Origin: an uncultured bacterium
GTDB taxonomy: Bacteria; Bacillota; Clostridia; Lachnospirales; Lachnospiraceae
Assembly (NCBI GenBank): GCA_947574055.1
Contig: CANPIC010000003.1
Span: forward strand, 1 to 64,000
DNA length: 64,000 nucleotides
Direction: 5' to 3'
Part shown: one piece after another, positions 16,508 through 25,112 of the stretch
Layout of the letters: each line of letters begins with the position of its first letter
How positions within the stretch are numbered: the stretch's first letter is position 1
Translations under genes and position numbers: made by a program
The notes under the pieces: generated by a model
Seen by the model: the letters and a program-made list of their open reading frames with translations, nothing else
Told to the model about the DNA's origin: nothing
The model's database searches: none

Positions 16508-16536
16508 TTGCCAACCCAAGGATAAAGTATTATAAT
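16508..16536 (+). promoter_or_regulatory. strong promoter of the structured leader and DUF1858 gene
   Basis: TTGCCA (16508-16513), a 17-bp spacer and TATAAT (16531-16536). Transcription would start near 16543 and run about 245 nt before the first codon at 16790. It is divergent from the pflB promoter. Confidence 0.7.
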
Positions 16537-16542
16537 GTTCAC

Positions 16543-16780
16543 GAGGCAATGAGCAGTGCGAATCCGAAGGCGGACAAGCCGGCTGCTGGCAGTCGGGTTT
16601 GTCCACCATCGGATTCAGAGGGCGAAGCCCGGGAGCGATGCCTGAACACCTGACGAGGTAGTGTCGAGTCTGGTGAAAAGGTATGCAGAGCAAATGAAGC
16701 GAAGCGAAATTGAGCGGGGCACTGCGGGCAAGGCCGAAGCTGTAGCTGATGCAGATATCATAAATAGTATAAATACAGGA
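16543..16780 (+). ncRNA. candidate multibranched structured RNA / cis-regulatory leader
   Basis: A closing helix GCAGTGC (16553-16559) with GCACTGC (16719-16725) encloses three hairpins. The first is GAATCCGA (from 16560) with TCGGATTC (to 16616), with inner GGACAA/TTTGTCC. The second is GGGC-GAA-GCCC (16620-16630). The third is AUGCCU (from 16638) with AGGUAU (to about 16683), with inner CACC/GGTG. The stretch is much more GC-rich than its flanks and has no convincing ORF. I do not recognise a riboswitch or other known class. It could be a riboswitch-like leader, a processed ncRNA or a dispersed repeat. Confidence 0.55.
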
Positions 16781-16789
16781 GGTAACAAA

Positions 16790-16981
16790 ATGGCGGAAAT
16801 TACGAAAGACATGACAATAGGGGAGATCCTGCAGGCTAATGCGGGTGTTGCGCCTGTTTTGATGGCGGCCGGCATGCATTGCCTGGGGTGTCCGTCCGCA
16901 CAGGGCGAGACGCTGGAAGAGGCGGCGCTGGTTCATGGTCTGGATGTGGATGAATTGATGCGGCAGATCAGTGCGCTCTGA
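16790..16981 (+). CDS. DUF1858 domain protein
   Basis: 63 aa. The start at 16790 follows [40 protein letters not shown] is the DUF1858 signature, with the C-x2-C pair (Cys30-region) and the helix VDELMRQI. The domain also forms the N-terminus of some iron-sulfur repair (ScdA-type) and hybrid-cluster-associated proteins, so a metal or redox role is plausible but unproven. It is divergent from the pfl cluster and preceded by the long structured leader. A terminator follows 50 bp later, so it is a single-gene unit. Confidence 0.88.
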   Translation: MAEITKDMTIGEILQANAGVAPVLMAAGMHCLGCPSAQGETLEEAALVHGLDVDELMRQISAL

Positions 16982-17030
16982 CTGGCCGGTTAGCGGACAG
17001 CAAATACAGAATGTGCATTGGCACTTGACA

Positions 17031-17065
17031 AAAGGAAGCGGCGCCATAGGGCAACCGCTTCTTTT
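17031..17065. terminator. bidirectional terminator between DUF1858 gene and mecA
   Basis: GAAGCGG and CCGCTTC (17055-17061) form the stem. TTTT follows on the plus strand and CTTTTGTC on the minus strand, serving the two convergent genes. Confidence 0.8.
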
Positions 17066-17100
17066 AGGTCTGTATTTTAACTGTGTATTCTTACTTTATT

Positions 17101-17886
17101 TTATATGGAAGCCAGTGACTGAAGCGCTTTGTCTGCGATAAATAATTCGCAGTGTTCTTCCAGAAAGGCTTCGGTGCCGGTTGAATATTTTTCCGGCAAT
17201 CCATATTCGGATACGATATTACAAACTTTGTTAAATTCTTCCGGTGTATGGCCGCTCTTAGTAAGGAGCAGACAGTAGCGACCGGTACTTTTATTGCTGT
17301 ACAGGGAATTGACTCCGTCGTAATAATTTTTCAGGACATGAGACAAACGGGTCAATTCGCTCAGATGGGGAAACGAAAATACTTTGGTCAGATCCACATC
17401 AGGGACCGGGGAAGCAGTCTCGTTTCCGGTGGATACGGACAGAGCTGGGCGGATATCCGCAGTTTGTCCCGATTCCTGCTCCGGCGAATTTTTTATTTTA
17501 TTTTCATGAAGTTTGCGGAACAAATCAAGGACATCATCCGCGCCCTCCAGATAAGATTCAGCCGGTTCGTCGCTGTTGTCTTCATCCGAATCGTGAACGG
17601 AGGGTGCAAACTTGGAAAAACGGGTATCCAGTTCTTCCGGGTCGTCAACCTTCGTAATGATCAGGACGATACATTCGGCGTTCAGTGGGATCGCTTCTAT
17701 CATCAGCGGCGTATTCTCCGCTTCGAAACCACATTCGAAAGCGGCCTGCTGCATCATGTCACGGAACAGGCTTTTGGCTTTGTCAGTGCCATAAGCGAGT
17801 TCACTGATCTTTAACTCTCTGTCTACCAGATCGGCTTTGGTCAGGGTACAGCGGATTTGGTGTTCATTGATTTTTTCTATTTTCAT
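17101..17886 (-). CDS. mecA: adaptor protein MecA
   Basis: 261 aa. The N-terminal substrate-binding domain MKIEKINEHQIRCTLTKADL and the C-terminal ClpC-binding domain (SFPHLSELTRLSHVLKNYYD to FLEEHCELFIADKAL) flank an acidic linker. It delivers target proteins to the ClpCP protease and also controls competence and sporulation regulators in Bacillus. AGGTGAAGGAAC precedes the start. It is a single-gene unit. Length is somewhat above that of B. subtilis MecA, mainly in the linker. Confidence 0.93.
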   Translation of the reverse strand: MKIEKINEHQIRCTLTKADLVDRELKISELAYGTDKAKSLFRDMMQQAAFECGFEAENTPLMIEAIPLNAECIVLIITKVDDPEELDTRFSKFAPSVHDSDEDNSDEPAESYLEGADDVLDLFRKLHENKIKNSPEQESGQTADIRPALSVSTGNETASPVPDVDLTKVFSFPHLSELTRLSHVLKNYYDGVNSLYSNKSTGRYCLLLTKSGHTPEEFNKVCNIVSEYGLPEKYSTGTEAFLEEHCELFIADKALQSLASI

Positions 17887-18094
17887 GTTCCTTCACCTTG
17901 TTTCCATTATATTATATTTCTTGGCAGTTACAACTGGAAAATATTATAATAATAAATCCTTTTGATCAATACTGTAAAATACAGGAATCTGTCAGTCGGA
18001 TTGTTTATTATTAAAAGTATATTATACGTAATGATTCTTTTAGTCAATAGGCCTCATTTTAATTCACAAAATTTTTAAAAAATTTTAAAAATAC
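17887..18094. other. AT-rich intergenic region upstream of mecA
   Basis: No gene seen. The stretch is very AT-rich, especially 18045-18092, and must hold the mecA promoter on the minus strand. I could not choose a single -35/-10 pair. The next 430 bp hold the promoter and RNA described separately. Confidence 0.5.
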
Positions 18095-18123
18095 TTGTCA
18101 GGGACTATGATATCAGGTATAAT
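18095..18123 (+). promoter_or_regulatory. strong promoter of a candidate structured RNA
   Basis: TTGTCA (18095-18100), a 17-bp spacer and TATAAT (18118-18123); expected start near 18130. Confidence 0.7.
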
Positions 18124-18129
18124 AATTCC

Positions 18130-18315
18130 CAGAGATGCTTTCGGACAATCTGTGTATTGGAAGGAGGCATGGTATTTTACCGAATCAACAGACATTAACA
18201 ATGTCGTCTTACATTAAGTCCTGAAACGGAAAGTTTCATCATCAGAAACCCCTGAGAAGTAAAAGGGGAAGTCTTACAAGCCTTTGCATGCACAAGGCAT
18301 CCGAATTTTCCTAAT
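18130..18315 (+). ncRNA. candidate structured RNA of about 190 nt
   Basis: A chain of hairpins follows the promoter: CAAT/ATTG, GGTA-TTT-TACC, GACATT-AAC-AATGTC, GAAAC-GGAAA-GTTTC, CCCC/GGGG and GCCTT/AAGGC. Two long-range alternatives join the ends (GATGC/GCATC or TTCGGA/TCCGAA), and they cannot both form in a nested fold. There is no ORF and no clear T-run terminator. Length and position could fit a 6S-like RNA or a leader of the small gene at 18527; I recognise neither with confidence. Confidence 0.45.
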
Positions 18316-18526
18316 GATTTCTTAATGTTATATTGTGTTATAATTCAGATTTTCACAACGTAGTATCTCATTTATTCTATGACATAATACACGTCCGCGC
18401 ATCTCTTCTGTACTGTTTTCGTACCATATTTACCAATCATTTCCATGAAGATCCACAGGAATAGAATATATCACAGACATTCCGGGTCTCCGGATCTTCA
18501 AATACGGTACAAAGGAGGGATGATAT

Positions 18527-18742
18527 GTGCGACAGCAAAAGGAGCTGAACGATATGCGGGTACGGCTGGAGGGGATCGCCAGGGGCGGTGCCGATCTGTA
18601 TCTGGAAGGCAGGAGGGTATCTGCCGCGGAACTGGCATGGACATACTGCGTCAATGAAGAGGCGGTTTATATGCCGGATTATGTGTTAAACCAGGACGGC
18701 AGACTGACAGAACTTCGATATGACAGAGTGCGGCTGACCTGA
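18527..18742 (+). CDS. small conserved-looking hypothetical protein (GTG start)
   Basis: 71 aa. GTG at 18527 lies eight bases after AGGAGG; an ATG at 18525 in another frame would give only seven codons. A second in-frame ATG is at 18554. Residues LEGIARGGADLYLEGRRVSA, EEAVYMPDYV and LNQDGRLTELRYDRVRL suggest a compact alpha/beta protein. There is no signal peptide or membrane segment. I do not recognise the family. It lies about 210 bp after the candidate RNA, with a second AT-rich TATAAT (about 18340) in between. The next gene starts 178 bp later with its own promoter. Confidence 0.6.
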   Translation: MRQQKELNDMRVRLEGIARGGADLYLEGRRVSAAELAWTYCVNEEAVYMPDYVLNQDGRLTELRYDRVRLT

Positions 18743-18862
18743 TAAAACGTGTGGAAGGGATCACAGCTCTATCAAAAATCTATACAGGGAAAGAAAAACG
18801 GGAGCCTTTACGCTGACAGTATGCCCTTCCCCACAAAAATACAAAAAACGTCAAAATTGGTA

Positions 18863-18891
18863 ATGACGGTATCGGAATAGTCTGTTATAAT
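18863..18891 (+). promoter_or_regulatory. promoter of the GH18 gene
   Basis: ATGACG (18863-18868), a 17-bp spacer ending TGT and TATAAT (18886-18891), an extended -10. Confidence 0.6.
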
Positions 18892-18920
18892 GAGGACGGT
18901 TGGAAAGGAGTTGGACAGAT

Positions 18921-20606
18921 ATGAAGAAATTGATTCCTGCATTCATTGCAATCGTCCTTATTTTGTTGATTGCAGTGACCAGTCTGGGAATGAAACTGAT
19001 AGAACGATATAGCTACTCCAAAGAAACAGCAGATATGAACGAATATTTTAACCTGCAGGCAGATCATGAGACCGCGATTGTGCTTCAGGATGAGATCCTG
19101 GAGGATAAAGCACTTTTGCTGGATGGCGTCTATTATTTTGCGCTGGATACGGTACACAAATACTTTAATGAACGGTTTTATGAAGACAGAGGAGAGAAGC
19201 TGCTGATTTATACCACGCCGGATGATATGATATGTACCATAATAGGGAGCACTGAGTATATCGAGAAGGGGGCCGGTCAGGATGCGGGTTTTATCATAGC
19301 CAGATATGAAGGGGATACTCTTTACATCGCGGCAGATTATGTTAAAAAGTTTACTAATTTTTCTTATGAACCTTTTACGGAGCCGGCCAGGATGCAGGTT
19401 TACACACAGTGGGGAGAACAGGATCTGGCAGAGATCAGCAAGGACACACAGATCCGTTATCAGGGAGGGGTAAAAAGCGAGATCCTGAAGGAGATGCCAA
19501 AGGGAAGTCAGGTTGTAGTATTGGAAGAAATGGATACCTGGGTCAAAGTGAAGTCCGACGCCATCATAGGATATGTGGAGAAGAAGCGGCTGGGCGGTAC
19601 TCATAAAGAAACAATGACTGCCGTGACGGATTATCAGGAACCCGAATATACCAGAATAGCAAGAAACGGCCGCGTCTGTATGGCATGGCATCAGGTGACG
19701 ACACAAGCGGCCAATGCCTATCTGCCGGATGTGATGGCAGGCGTGGAAGGACTGAACACCATTTCTCCCACATGGTTTTCATTGAGTGATAATGAAGGGA
19801 ACTTTACCAGCATCGCTTCTGTGGACTATGTGGCGCAGGCCCATCAGATGGGACTGGAAGTGTGGGGGCTGGTGGATAACTTTAATAAGGAAGTCGATTC
19901 TTACAGTGTCCTCTCTTCGACGACGAAACGGGCTCATCTGATAGAAGGATTGATGCAGGCGGCAGCGGCTTGCGGCATGGATGGCATTAATATTGACTTT
20001 GAACAGATCAGTGAAGAGACAGGTGAACATTTTGTGCAGTTTATCCGGGAATTGTCGATTCCCTGCCGGGCCAATGGTATTGTGCTTTCTATTGATAATT
20101 ATGTTCCGGTAGGAAATACGGGACATTACGGCAGAGCAGAGCAGGGACGGGTGGCAGATTATGTGATTATTATGGGTTATGATGAACACTGGTCAGGCAG
20201 TTCTGAAGCCGGGAGTGTGGCATCCATAGACTTCGTTGAGAAAGGGATTCAGAAAACACTGGAAGAGGTGCCGGCAGATAAGATAATCAATGCAGTGCCT
20301 TTTTATACAAGAGTATGGAAGTCCGGCGGCGGTGAGGTGACAAGCGACGCAGTGGGCATGGAAGCGGCAGATCGGTTTCTGGCCGACAATGGTGTATCGG
20401 CGGTCTGGGATGAGAGCACATGTCAGAACTATGCGGAATTTGAAAAGGATGGTATGTTCTATCAGGTATGGCTGGAAGATGAACAGTCCATTGAAGTGAA
20501 ACTCAACCGTATGGCAAGCTATAATATCGCAGGTGTGGGAGCCTGGAAACTGGGACTGGAAAGACCTTCCATCTGGAATGTCTTTGACTTGTATCTGCAT
20601 GGCTGA
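18921..20606 (+). CDS. membrane-anchored GH18 glycosyl hydrolase with copper-amine-oxidase-like and SH3 domains
   Basis: 561 aa. The start at 18921 follows AAAGGAG. Residues 1-30 form a signal anchor (LIPAFIAIVLILLIAVTSLG). Residues ~45-155 resemble the copper-amine-oxidase N-terminal-like substrate-binding domain, ~160-215 a bacterial SH3 domain (SQVVVLEEMDTWVKVKSD), and ~240-560 a GH18 barrel. The catalytic motif DGINIDFEQ retains the D-x-D-x-E pattern with the acid/base Glu. SleL/YaaH-type GH18 enzymes cleave peptidoglycan N-acetylglucosamine linkages in spore cortex or vegetative wall; a wall-directed role is inferred. An amidase gene follows after 70 bp. Confidence 0.88.
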   Translation: MKKLIPAFIAIVLILLIAVTSLGMKLIERYSYSKETADMNEYFNLQADHETAIVLQDEILEDKALLLDGVYYFALDTVHKYFNERFYEDRGEKLLIYTTPDDMICTIIGSTEYIEKGAGQDAGFIIARYEGDTLYIAADYVKKFTNFSYEPFTEPARMQVYTQWGEQDLAEISKDTQIRYQGGVKSEILKEMPKGSQVVVLEEMDTWVKVKSDAIIGYVEKKRLGGTHKETMTAVTDYQEPEYTRIARNGRVCMAWHQVTTQAANAYLPDVMAGVEGLNTISPTWFSLSDNEGNFTSIASVDYVAQAHQMGLEVWGLVDNFNKEVDSYSVLSSTTKRAHLIEGLMQAAAACGMDGINIDFEQISEETGEHFVQFIRELSIPCRANGIVLSIDNYVPVGNTGHYGRAEQGRVADYVIIMGYDEHWSGSSEAGSVASIDFVEKGIQKTLEEVPADKIINAVPFYTRVWKSGGGEVTSDAVGMEAADRFLADNGVSAVWDESTCQNYAEFEKDGMFYQVWLEDEQSIEVKLNRMASYNIAGVGAWKLGLERPSIWNVFDLYLHG

Positions 20607-20676
20607 TCTGGCAGGACAGGATTCTTTTTTCATGCGGCTTTTCATAAGATAGTTAAAAAATCAGGATTTTGAGTGC

Positions 20677-21390
20677 ATGAAAAATTGGAAAGAGAAGATC
20701 AGACATGGGGAGACGGCAGTCTGTGTGGCCATGGCCGTGATGCTGGTGGTCACAGGCTGGAAGGCGGTGAAGGAGACTGCCGTATTTGTTTCGGGGGACA
20801 GGGCAGAGCAGGAAAGATGTATTGTCATAGATGCCGGACATGGAGGGGATGATCCTGGCAAAGTGGGTATCAACGGTGCGCTGGAAAAGGACATTAATCT
20901 GCAGATTGCACAGAAAGTTAAGATGTATCTGGAACTGGAAGGGATTAAAGTCGTCATGACCAGGACAGATAGCAATGGTCTGTACGATCCCGGTGCACAG
21001 AATAAAAAGGTGCAGGATATGAAACGGCGGATTGCCGTGATTGAAGAAGCTGCGCCGATCCTGACGGTCAGTATCCATCAAAACAGCTACCCGGAAGAAT
21101 ATGTGATGGGCGCTCAGGTTTTTTACTATAAAGGAAGTGACGGCAGTAAAAATGCGGCAGAGATTATGCAGAAAAGTCTCAGAAACCGCCTCAATCCGGA
21201 AAACAAAAGGGAGGCAAAGGCCAATGGAAGCTATTATTTGCTCAAAAAGACATCCTCACCGATTATAATTGTGGAATGTGGCTTTCTTTCCAATACAGAG
21301 GAGGCGGAAAAGCTGAGTGATGATGCATATCAGGAGCAGGTGGCCTGGGCTGTTTTCATGGGCATCATGCAAACATTAAACAGCAAATAA
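20677..21390 (+). CDS. N-acetylmuramoyl-L-alanine amidase (Amidase_3, CwlD-like)
   Basis: 237 aa. An N-terminal hydrophobic segment (about 11-28) acts as a signal or anchor. The zinc-amidase motifs are intact: IVIDAGHGGDDPG (first His ligand), LEKDINL (Glu), VSIHQNSYP (second His) and IIVECGFLSNTEE (catalytic Glu). It cleaves the amide bond between muramic acid and the stem peptide. Length and simple architecture match CwlD, which prepares muramic lactam in spore cortex, but a vegetative amidase cannot be excluded. The ribosome binding site is weak (AGGA eleven bases upstream). It follows the GH18 gene and ends at a terminator. Confidence 0.9.
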   Translation: MKNWKEKIRHGETAVCVAMAVMLVVTGWKAVKETAVFVSGDRAEQERCIVIDAGHGGDDPGKVGINGALEKDINLQIAQKVKMYLELEGIKVVMTRTDSNGLYDPGAQNKKVQDMKRRIAVIEEAAPILTVSIHQNSYPEEYVMGAQVFYYKGSDGSKNAAEIMQKSLRNRLNPENKREAKANGSYYLLKKTSSPIIIVECGFLSNTEEAEKLSDDAYQEQVAWAVFMGIMQTLNSK

Positions 21391-21392
21391 CT

Positions 21393-21430
21393 AGAATCCG
21401 GGTTTTGCTAGCCCGGATTCTTCTTATTTG
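21393..21430 (+). terminator. terminator after the amidase gene
   Basis: AGAATCCGGG (21393-21402) and CCCGGATTCT (21412-21421) form a perfect 10-bp stem with a 9-nt loop, followed by TCTTATTTG. It overlaps the space before the convergent alpha-galactosidase stop. Confidence 0.8.
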
Positions 21431-21440
21431 CCGATATGTA

Positions 21441-23675
21441 TCACACTGTCTGGATGGCTGTGATTTCATACAAAAGAGAGCAGAAATCATGGCAGGTGTC
21501 GCCACCGTCCGTTACCTGGCCGGCAGATCTGTCTTCCAGCATCAGGCCAAACTGCATCAGTTCGTCTCCATAAGCGTCATAGGACAGATGGGGACTTTGG
21601 ATGTGATAACTCTGGTCCGGCAGGAGACCGCGAAGTGGCAGGCGTCTGTAGGGGCCGTTGACTTCACTCAATATGCGGGTCACGGTCACGAGTGCCCTGC
21701 TGCCGTCCGGCTGGCAGATCTCCCATGCCGCAAAATTTCCTTCAAAGGGGCTGAGTAGCCGGTAGAAATCTCCTTGAGCCAGCAGACTTCGGTTTTCTTT
21801 ATAAAAAGCGACCTGTTTTTTTACAGTCCGGATTTCTTCCTCAGACAGTTTATTCAGATCCAGTTCATAGCCAAAGGCACCTGTGAGGGCGGCATTTCCC
21901 CTTGTTGCTATAGAAGTGGTACGGCCGATCTGTTCGTTGGGGCAGGCGGAAACATGGGCTCCCATACTGCTCAGCGGGTAGACAAAACTGGTTCCATACT
22001 GGATTTTGGTGCGCTCAATGGCATCGGTATCATCGGAAACCCATCCCTGAGGGGCATAGTAAAGCATGCCGGCATCAAACCTGCCACCTCCGCTTGCGCA
22101 GGATTCGATCAGGAGCTGCGGAAAATCCCGTATCAGGCGTTCATGCAAATCATAAACACCAAGAATATAGCGGTGGAAGATTTCGCCCTGGCGGTCTGCG
22201 GGATAGGCGGCGGAATAGCACTCGCTGATGGAACGGTTCATATCCCATTTGATATAACTGATACTTGCATTTGACAACAGTTCATATAATTGCCTGTATA
22301 TGGCATCCACCACTTCTTTGCGGGAAAAATCCAGGACAAACTGATTTCTGCCATGGGAGGCAGTGCGTCCCGGCGTGCGGATGATATAGTCAGGATGCGC
22401 ACGGAATAAATCACTGTCCTTATTTACCATTTCCGGCTCAAACCACAGTCCGAATTTCATTCCCAGAGCTTCTATTTTCTGAGCAAGTCCCTCGATCCCT
22501 TCCGGCAGTTTTTCTCTGTTGGCTCTCCAGTCACCAAGTCCCCGGCGGTCATCGTTGCGGGCACCGAACCAGCCGTCATCCAGCACAAACAGTTCAATGC
22601 CACATTCTTTTGCTTTTTCGGCAAATTGGAGCAGATCCTGCTGCGTATAGTCAAACTGCGTGGCCTCCCAGTTATTGATGAGCACAGGCCGTTCCCGATC
22701 ACGCCAGTAGCCACGTACCAGCCTGTTTCGGAACAGACGATGGAATTGTCGGCTCATACCGTTTAGCCCTTCCGCAGAATATACCATAACGGCTTCCGGG
22801 GTGACAAAGGTCTCGCCGGGCTCCAGTTTCCACTGAAAACCAAAAGGATTGATACCGAGCATGATACGCAGCACCTGATAGTTGTCTGCTTCCGCCTGGG
22901 CAAGGAAATTGCCGCTGTACAGGAGTGAAAAGCCGAACACATCGCCGCTTTGCTCATTGGTATTTTTGCGCTTCAGAGCAAGGAAGGGATTATGCTGATG
23001 GGAGGAGTTTCCCCGCATACTGCAGATGGCGGTGATACCCGGCTCCAGATCTCTGATCCGGACAGCGCGTTCTCTGGCCCAGGAACCAGATAACTGGACG
23101 GTCTGATAATCCATATCGGGCATATCCAGACTCAGGCTCATGGCACGATTTAGGAATAACACTTCGTTTCCCCTGTTGATAAAGGATACACTCCTGGCCA
23201 GCGCATCCACATCACGGAATATGGTGTAGGAAAGGATAAACTCCAGATCTCGCAGGGGATCATTCATATAAATTTCCAGTGTGTCAGCCTCGCCTTCTTC
23301 TTCGGTATAAGTGGCGGGCAGTCCCGGCAGCGGCTTTTTCCCGTGTATGACAGCGTAGCCCTGATATTGAGGCTTGCAGATACGGCTGCCGTCTCTGCCC
23401 AGGATCTCCATGGCAGGGTAGCGGTAATCGGAAGTGCCATAACAGGGATATTCCTGCCGGAGATGTTCATAGGAAGTATACAGATCTCCTTCTTTGATAT
23501 AAGTGGACATGGGACGGTGCGCTTTTTCTACCATATGCAGATAGCTGCCGCCCGGTTGCAGAGCTTTACCGAAATACAGATGTCCGGGCTGGCCGCTTTC
23601 CATAATATAAAGCAGGTAACTGATCCGTTCGTTGCGCAGATGAAATACATGCTCCTTTTCATTGACAATAATCAT
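21441..23675 (-). CDS. alpha-galactosidase, GH36
   Basis: 744 aa, the usual length of tetrameric GH36 enzymes of Firmicutes. Visible: the N-terminal beta-sandwich, the barrel segment ELFVLDDGWFGARNDD, the nucleophile Asp in YIKWDMNRSI, the substrate-binding ESCASGGGRFD, and the acid/base Asp in WVSDDTDAIERT. There is no signal peptide, so it acts in the cytoplasm on raffinose-family oligosaccharides or melibiose. AAGGAGAGG precedes the start. No transporter or regulator lies beside it, which is unusual for a sugar-use gene. Confidence 0.95.
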   Translation of the reverse strand: MIIVNEKEHVFHLRNERISYLLYIMESGQPGHLYFGKALQPGGSYLHMVEKAHRPMSTYIKEGDLYTSYEHLRQEYPCYGTSDYRYPAMEILGRDGSRICKPQYQGYAVIHGKKPLPGLPATYTEEEGEADTLEIYMNDPLRDLEFILSYTIFRDVDALARSVSFINRGNEVLFLNRAMSLSLDMPDMDYQTVQLSGSWARERAVRIRDLEPGITAICSMRGNSSHQHNPFLALKRKNTNEQSGDVFGFSLLYSGNFLAQAEADNYQVLRIMLGINPFGFQWKLEPGETFVTPEAVMVYSAEGLNGMSRQFHRLFRNRLVRGYWRDRERPVLINNWEATQFDYTQQDLLQFAEKAKECGIELFVLDDGWFGARNDDRRGLGDWRANREKLPEGIEGLAQKIEALGMKFGLWFEPEMVNKDSDLFRAHPDYIIRTPGRTASHGRNQFVLDFSRKEVVDAIYRQLYELLSNASISYIKWDMNRSISECYSAAYPADRQGEIFHRYILGVYDLHERLIRDFPQLLIESCASGGGRFDAGMLYYAPQGWVSDDTDAIERTKIQYGTSFVYPLSSMGAHVSACPNEQIGRTTSIATRGNAALTGAFGYELDLNKLSEEEIRTVKKQVAFYKENRSLLAQGDFYRLLSPFEGNFAAWEICQPDGSRALVTVTRILSEVNGPYRRLPLRGLLPDQSYHIQSPHLSYDAYGDELMQFGLMLEDRSAGQVTDGGDTCHDFCSLLYEITAIQTV

Positions 23676-24026
23676 TTGTCCTCTCCTTTTGATGTGAGTC
23701 TGGCGTTATATTTGTTCTGAAATTTACGGATATTGTATTGATTATGATTGTAACAGCTTTATAATAATGGAAGTATAGCATAACTTAATTGTGAAGTTTA
23801 TGCAAATTTTCTCTTTTTTCCTGTTTATTTGTTGGTTTTGCTTTTTCGGTTGCTGTTTTGCTGCCTTTATGAAATGTTCACAGCTGATCCATTCATACGC
23901 TTGTCGTAAAAAATACCCCTTTTCGCATATACGAGACTATGCTATACTGAAAAAAGTGTAATTATCTATTGAGATCAGTTTTTTGGGCAAAAATGATAAC
24001 AGGCAAAATCGTACAGGCGGGCTTTT
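23676..24026. promoter_or_regulatory. divergent intergenic region between alpha-galactosidase and sua5
   Basis: 351 bp without a gene. On the plus strand an extended -10, TGCTATACT (23940-23948), is the likely sua5 promoter; its -35 is poor. The minus strand has AT-rich stretches near 23760-23800 that could serve the alpha-galactosidase gene. I saw no clear cre site. Confidence 0.5.
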
Positions 24027-25112
24027 ATGGCAGAAACACGATTCGCTTCTCTGACAGAAGCATGTATCAATGAAAAGTTGATAGAAAAGGCGGGACAGAT
24101 CATCAGAGAGGGCGGACTGGTGGCGTTTCCCACGGAGACGGTATATGGTTTGGGCGGAGATGCGCTGCAAAGGGCCTCTTCGCGGAAGATTTATGCAGCC
24201 AAGGGGCGGCCTTCCGACAATCCGCTGATCGTTCATATCTGCCGGTGGGAGGATATTGGGAAAATAGCGAAAAAGATTCCGCCGGAGGCGGAGATGCTGG
24301 CAAAGGCTTTCTGGCCGGGGCCTCTTACGATGATATTGGAAAAGACGGATGCAGTGCCGGCGGAAACCACGGGTGGGCTTTCTACCGTAGCGGTCCGTAT
24401 GCCGCGCAATGAGATTGCGCTGGCTCTGATCAAAGCGGCGGGCGGTTACGTGGCGGCGCCCAGCGCCAATACTTCCGGAAAACCAAGCCCTACACTGGCA
24501 GAGCATGTACGGGAAGATCTGTCCGGCCGGATTGACCTGATCCTGGATGGCGGCGCCGCCTGTATCGGTCTGGAATCCACGATCGTGGATCTGACAGAGG
24601 ACAGGCCCATGATACTAAGACCCGGCTATATTACCAGAGAAATGCTGCAACAGGTACTGGGATGCCCGGTGGATGTGGACAGGCTGTTCACCGGTCGGGA
24701 GCCGGAACAGGCGCCAAAGGCACCAGGGATGAAATATCGCCATTATGCACCGGAGGGAGAACTGACAATCGTGTCAGGAAGCGAGCAGGATGTGACGGAC
24801 ACCATCTGCAGGCTGGCGGAGGAAAAGATGCGGGCAGGGGTGCGGACAGGCATCATCTGCTCGAAGGAGACAAGACAGTTCTATCACGCCGATCACATCG
24901 AAGTGATGGGAGCAAGGGACGATACAGAGGCGGCAGCCAGACAACTTTATGCGGCTTTGCGGTGTTTTGACAGCAAAGAAATTGCTTATATTTATTCGGA
25001 ATCCTTTCCCGGCGCGGGAGTGGGTACAGCGGTGATGAACCGCCTGCTGAAAGCAGCGGGACATCGGATACTGGCAGCAGACAATATAAAAAACAGGAGG
25101 GAAAACACATGA
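24027..25112 (+). CDS. sua5: L-threonylcarbamoyladenylate synthase, two-domain Sua5 type
   Basis: 361 aa. The N-terminal YrdC domain (about 10-215) holds FPTETVYGLGGDA, IYAAKGRPSDNPL and the APSANTSGKPSPT nucleotide-binding segment. The C-terminal Sua5 domain (about 240-355) begins after the APGMKYRHYAP linker. It makes threonylcarbamoyl-AMP from threonine, bicarbonate and ATP for t6A37 modification of ANN-decoding tRNAs. First gene of a five-gene run; its end overlaps rpiB by four bases (ATGA). Confidence 0.95.
   Translation: MAETRFASLTEACINEKLIEKAGQIIREGGLVAFPTETVYGLGGDALQRASSRKIYAAKGRPSDNPLIVHICRWEDIGKIAKKIPPEAEMLAKAFWPGPLTMILEKTDAVPAETTGGLSTVAVRMPRNEIALALIKAAGGYVAAPSANTSGKPSPTLAEHVREDLSGRIDLILDGGAACIGLESTIVDLTEDRPMILRPGYITREMLQQVLGCPVDVDRLFTGREPEQAPKAPGMKYRHYAPEGELTIVSGSEQDVTDTICRLAEEKMRAGVRTGIICSKETRQFYHADHIEVMGARDDTEAAARQLYAALRCFDSKEIAYIYSESFPGAGVGTAVMNRLLKAAGHRILAADNIKNRRENT

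Noticed and set aside
16661-16789. N-terminal extension of the DUF1858 protein
   Set aside because: The frame is open to 16661 but the AGGAGGT site and family similarity begin at 16790; the extension would lie within the structured RNA.
16478-17047. 189-aa open frame on the minus strand opposite the DUF1858 leader
   Set aside because: It spans the promoter, RNA structure, the DUF1858 gene and a terminator, and shows no protein features.
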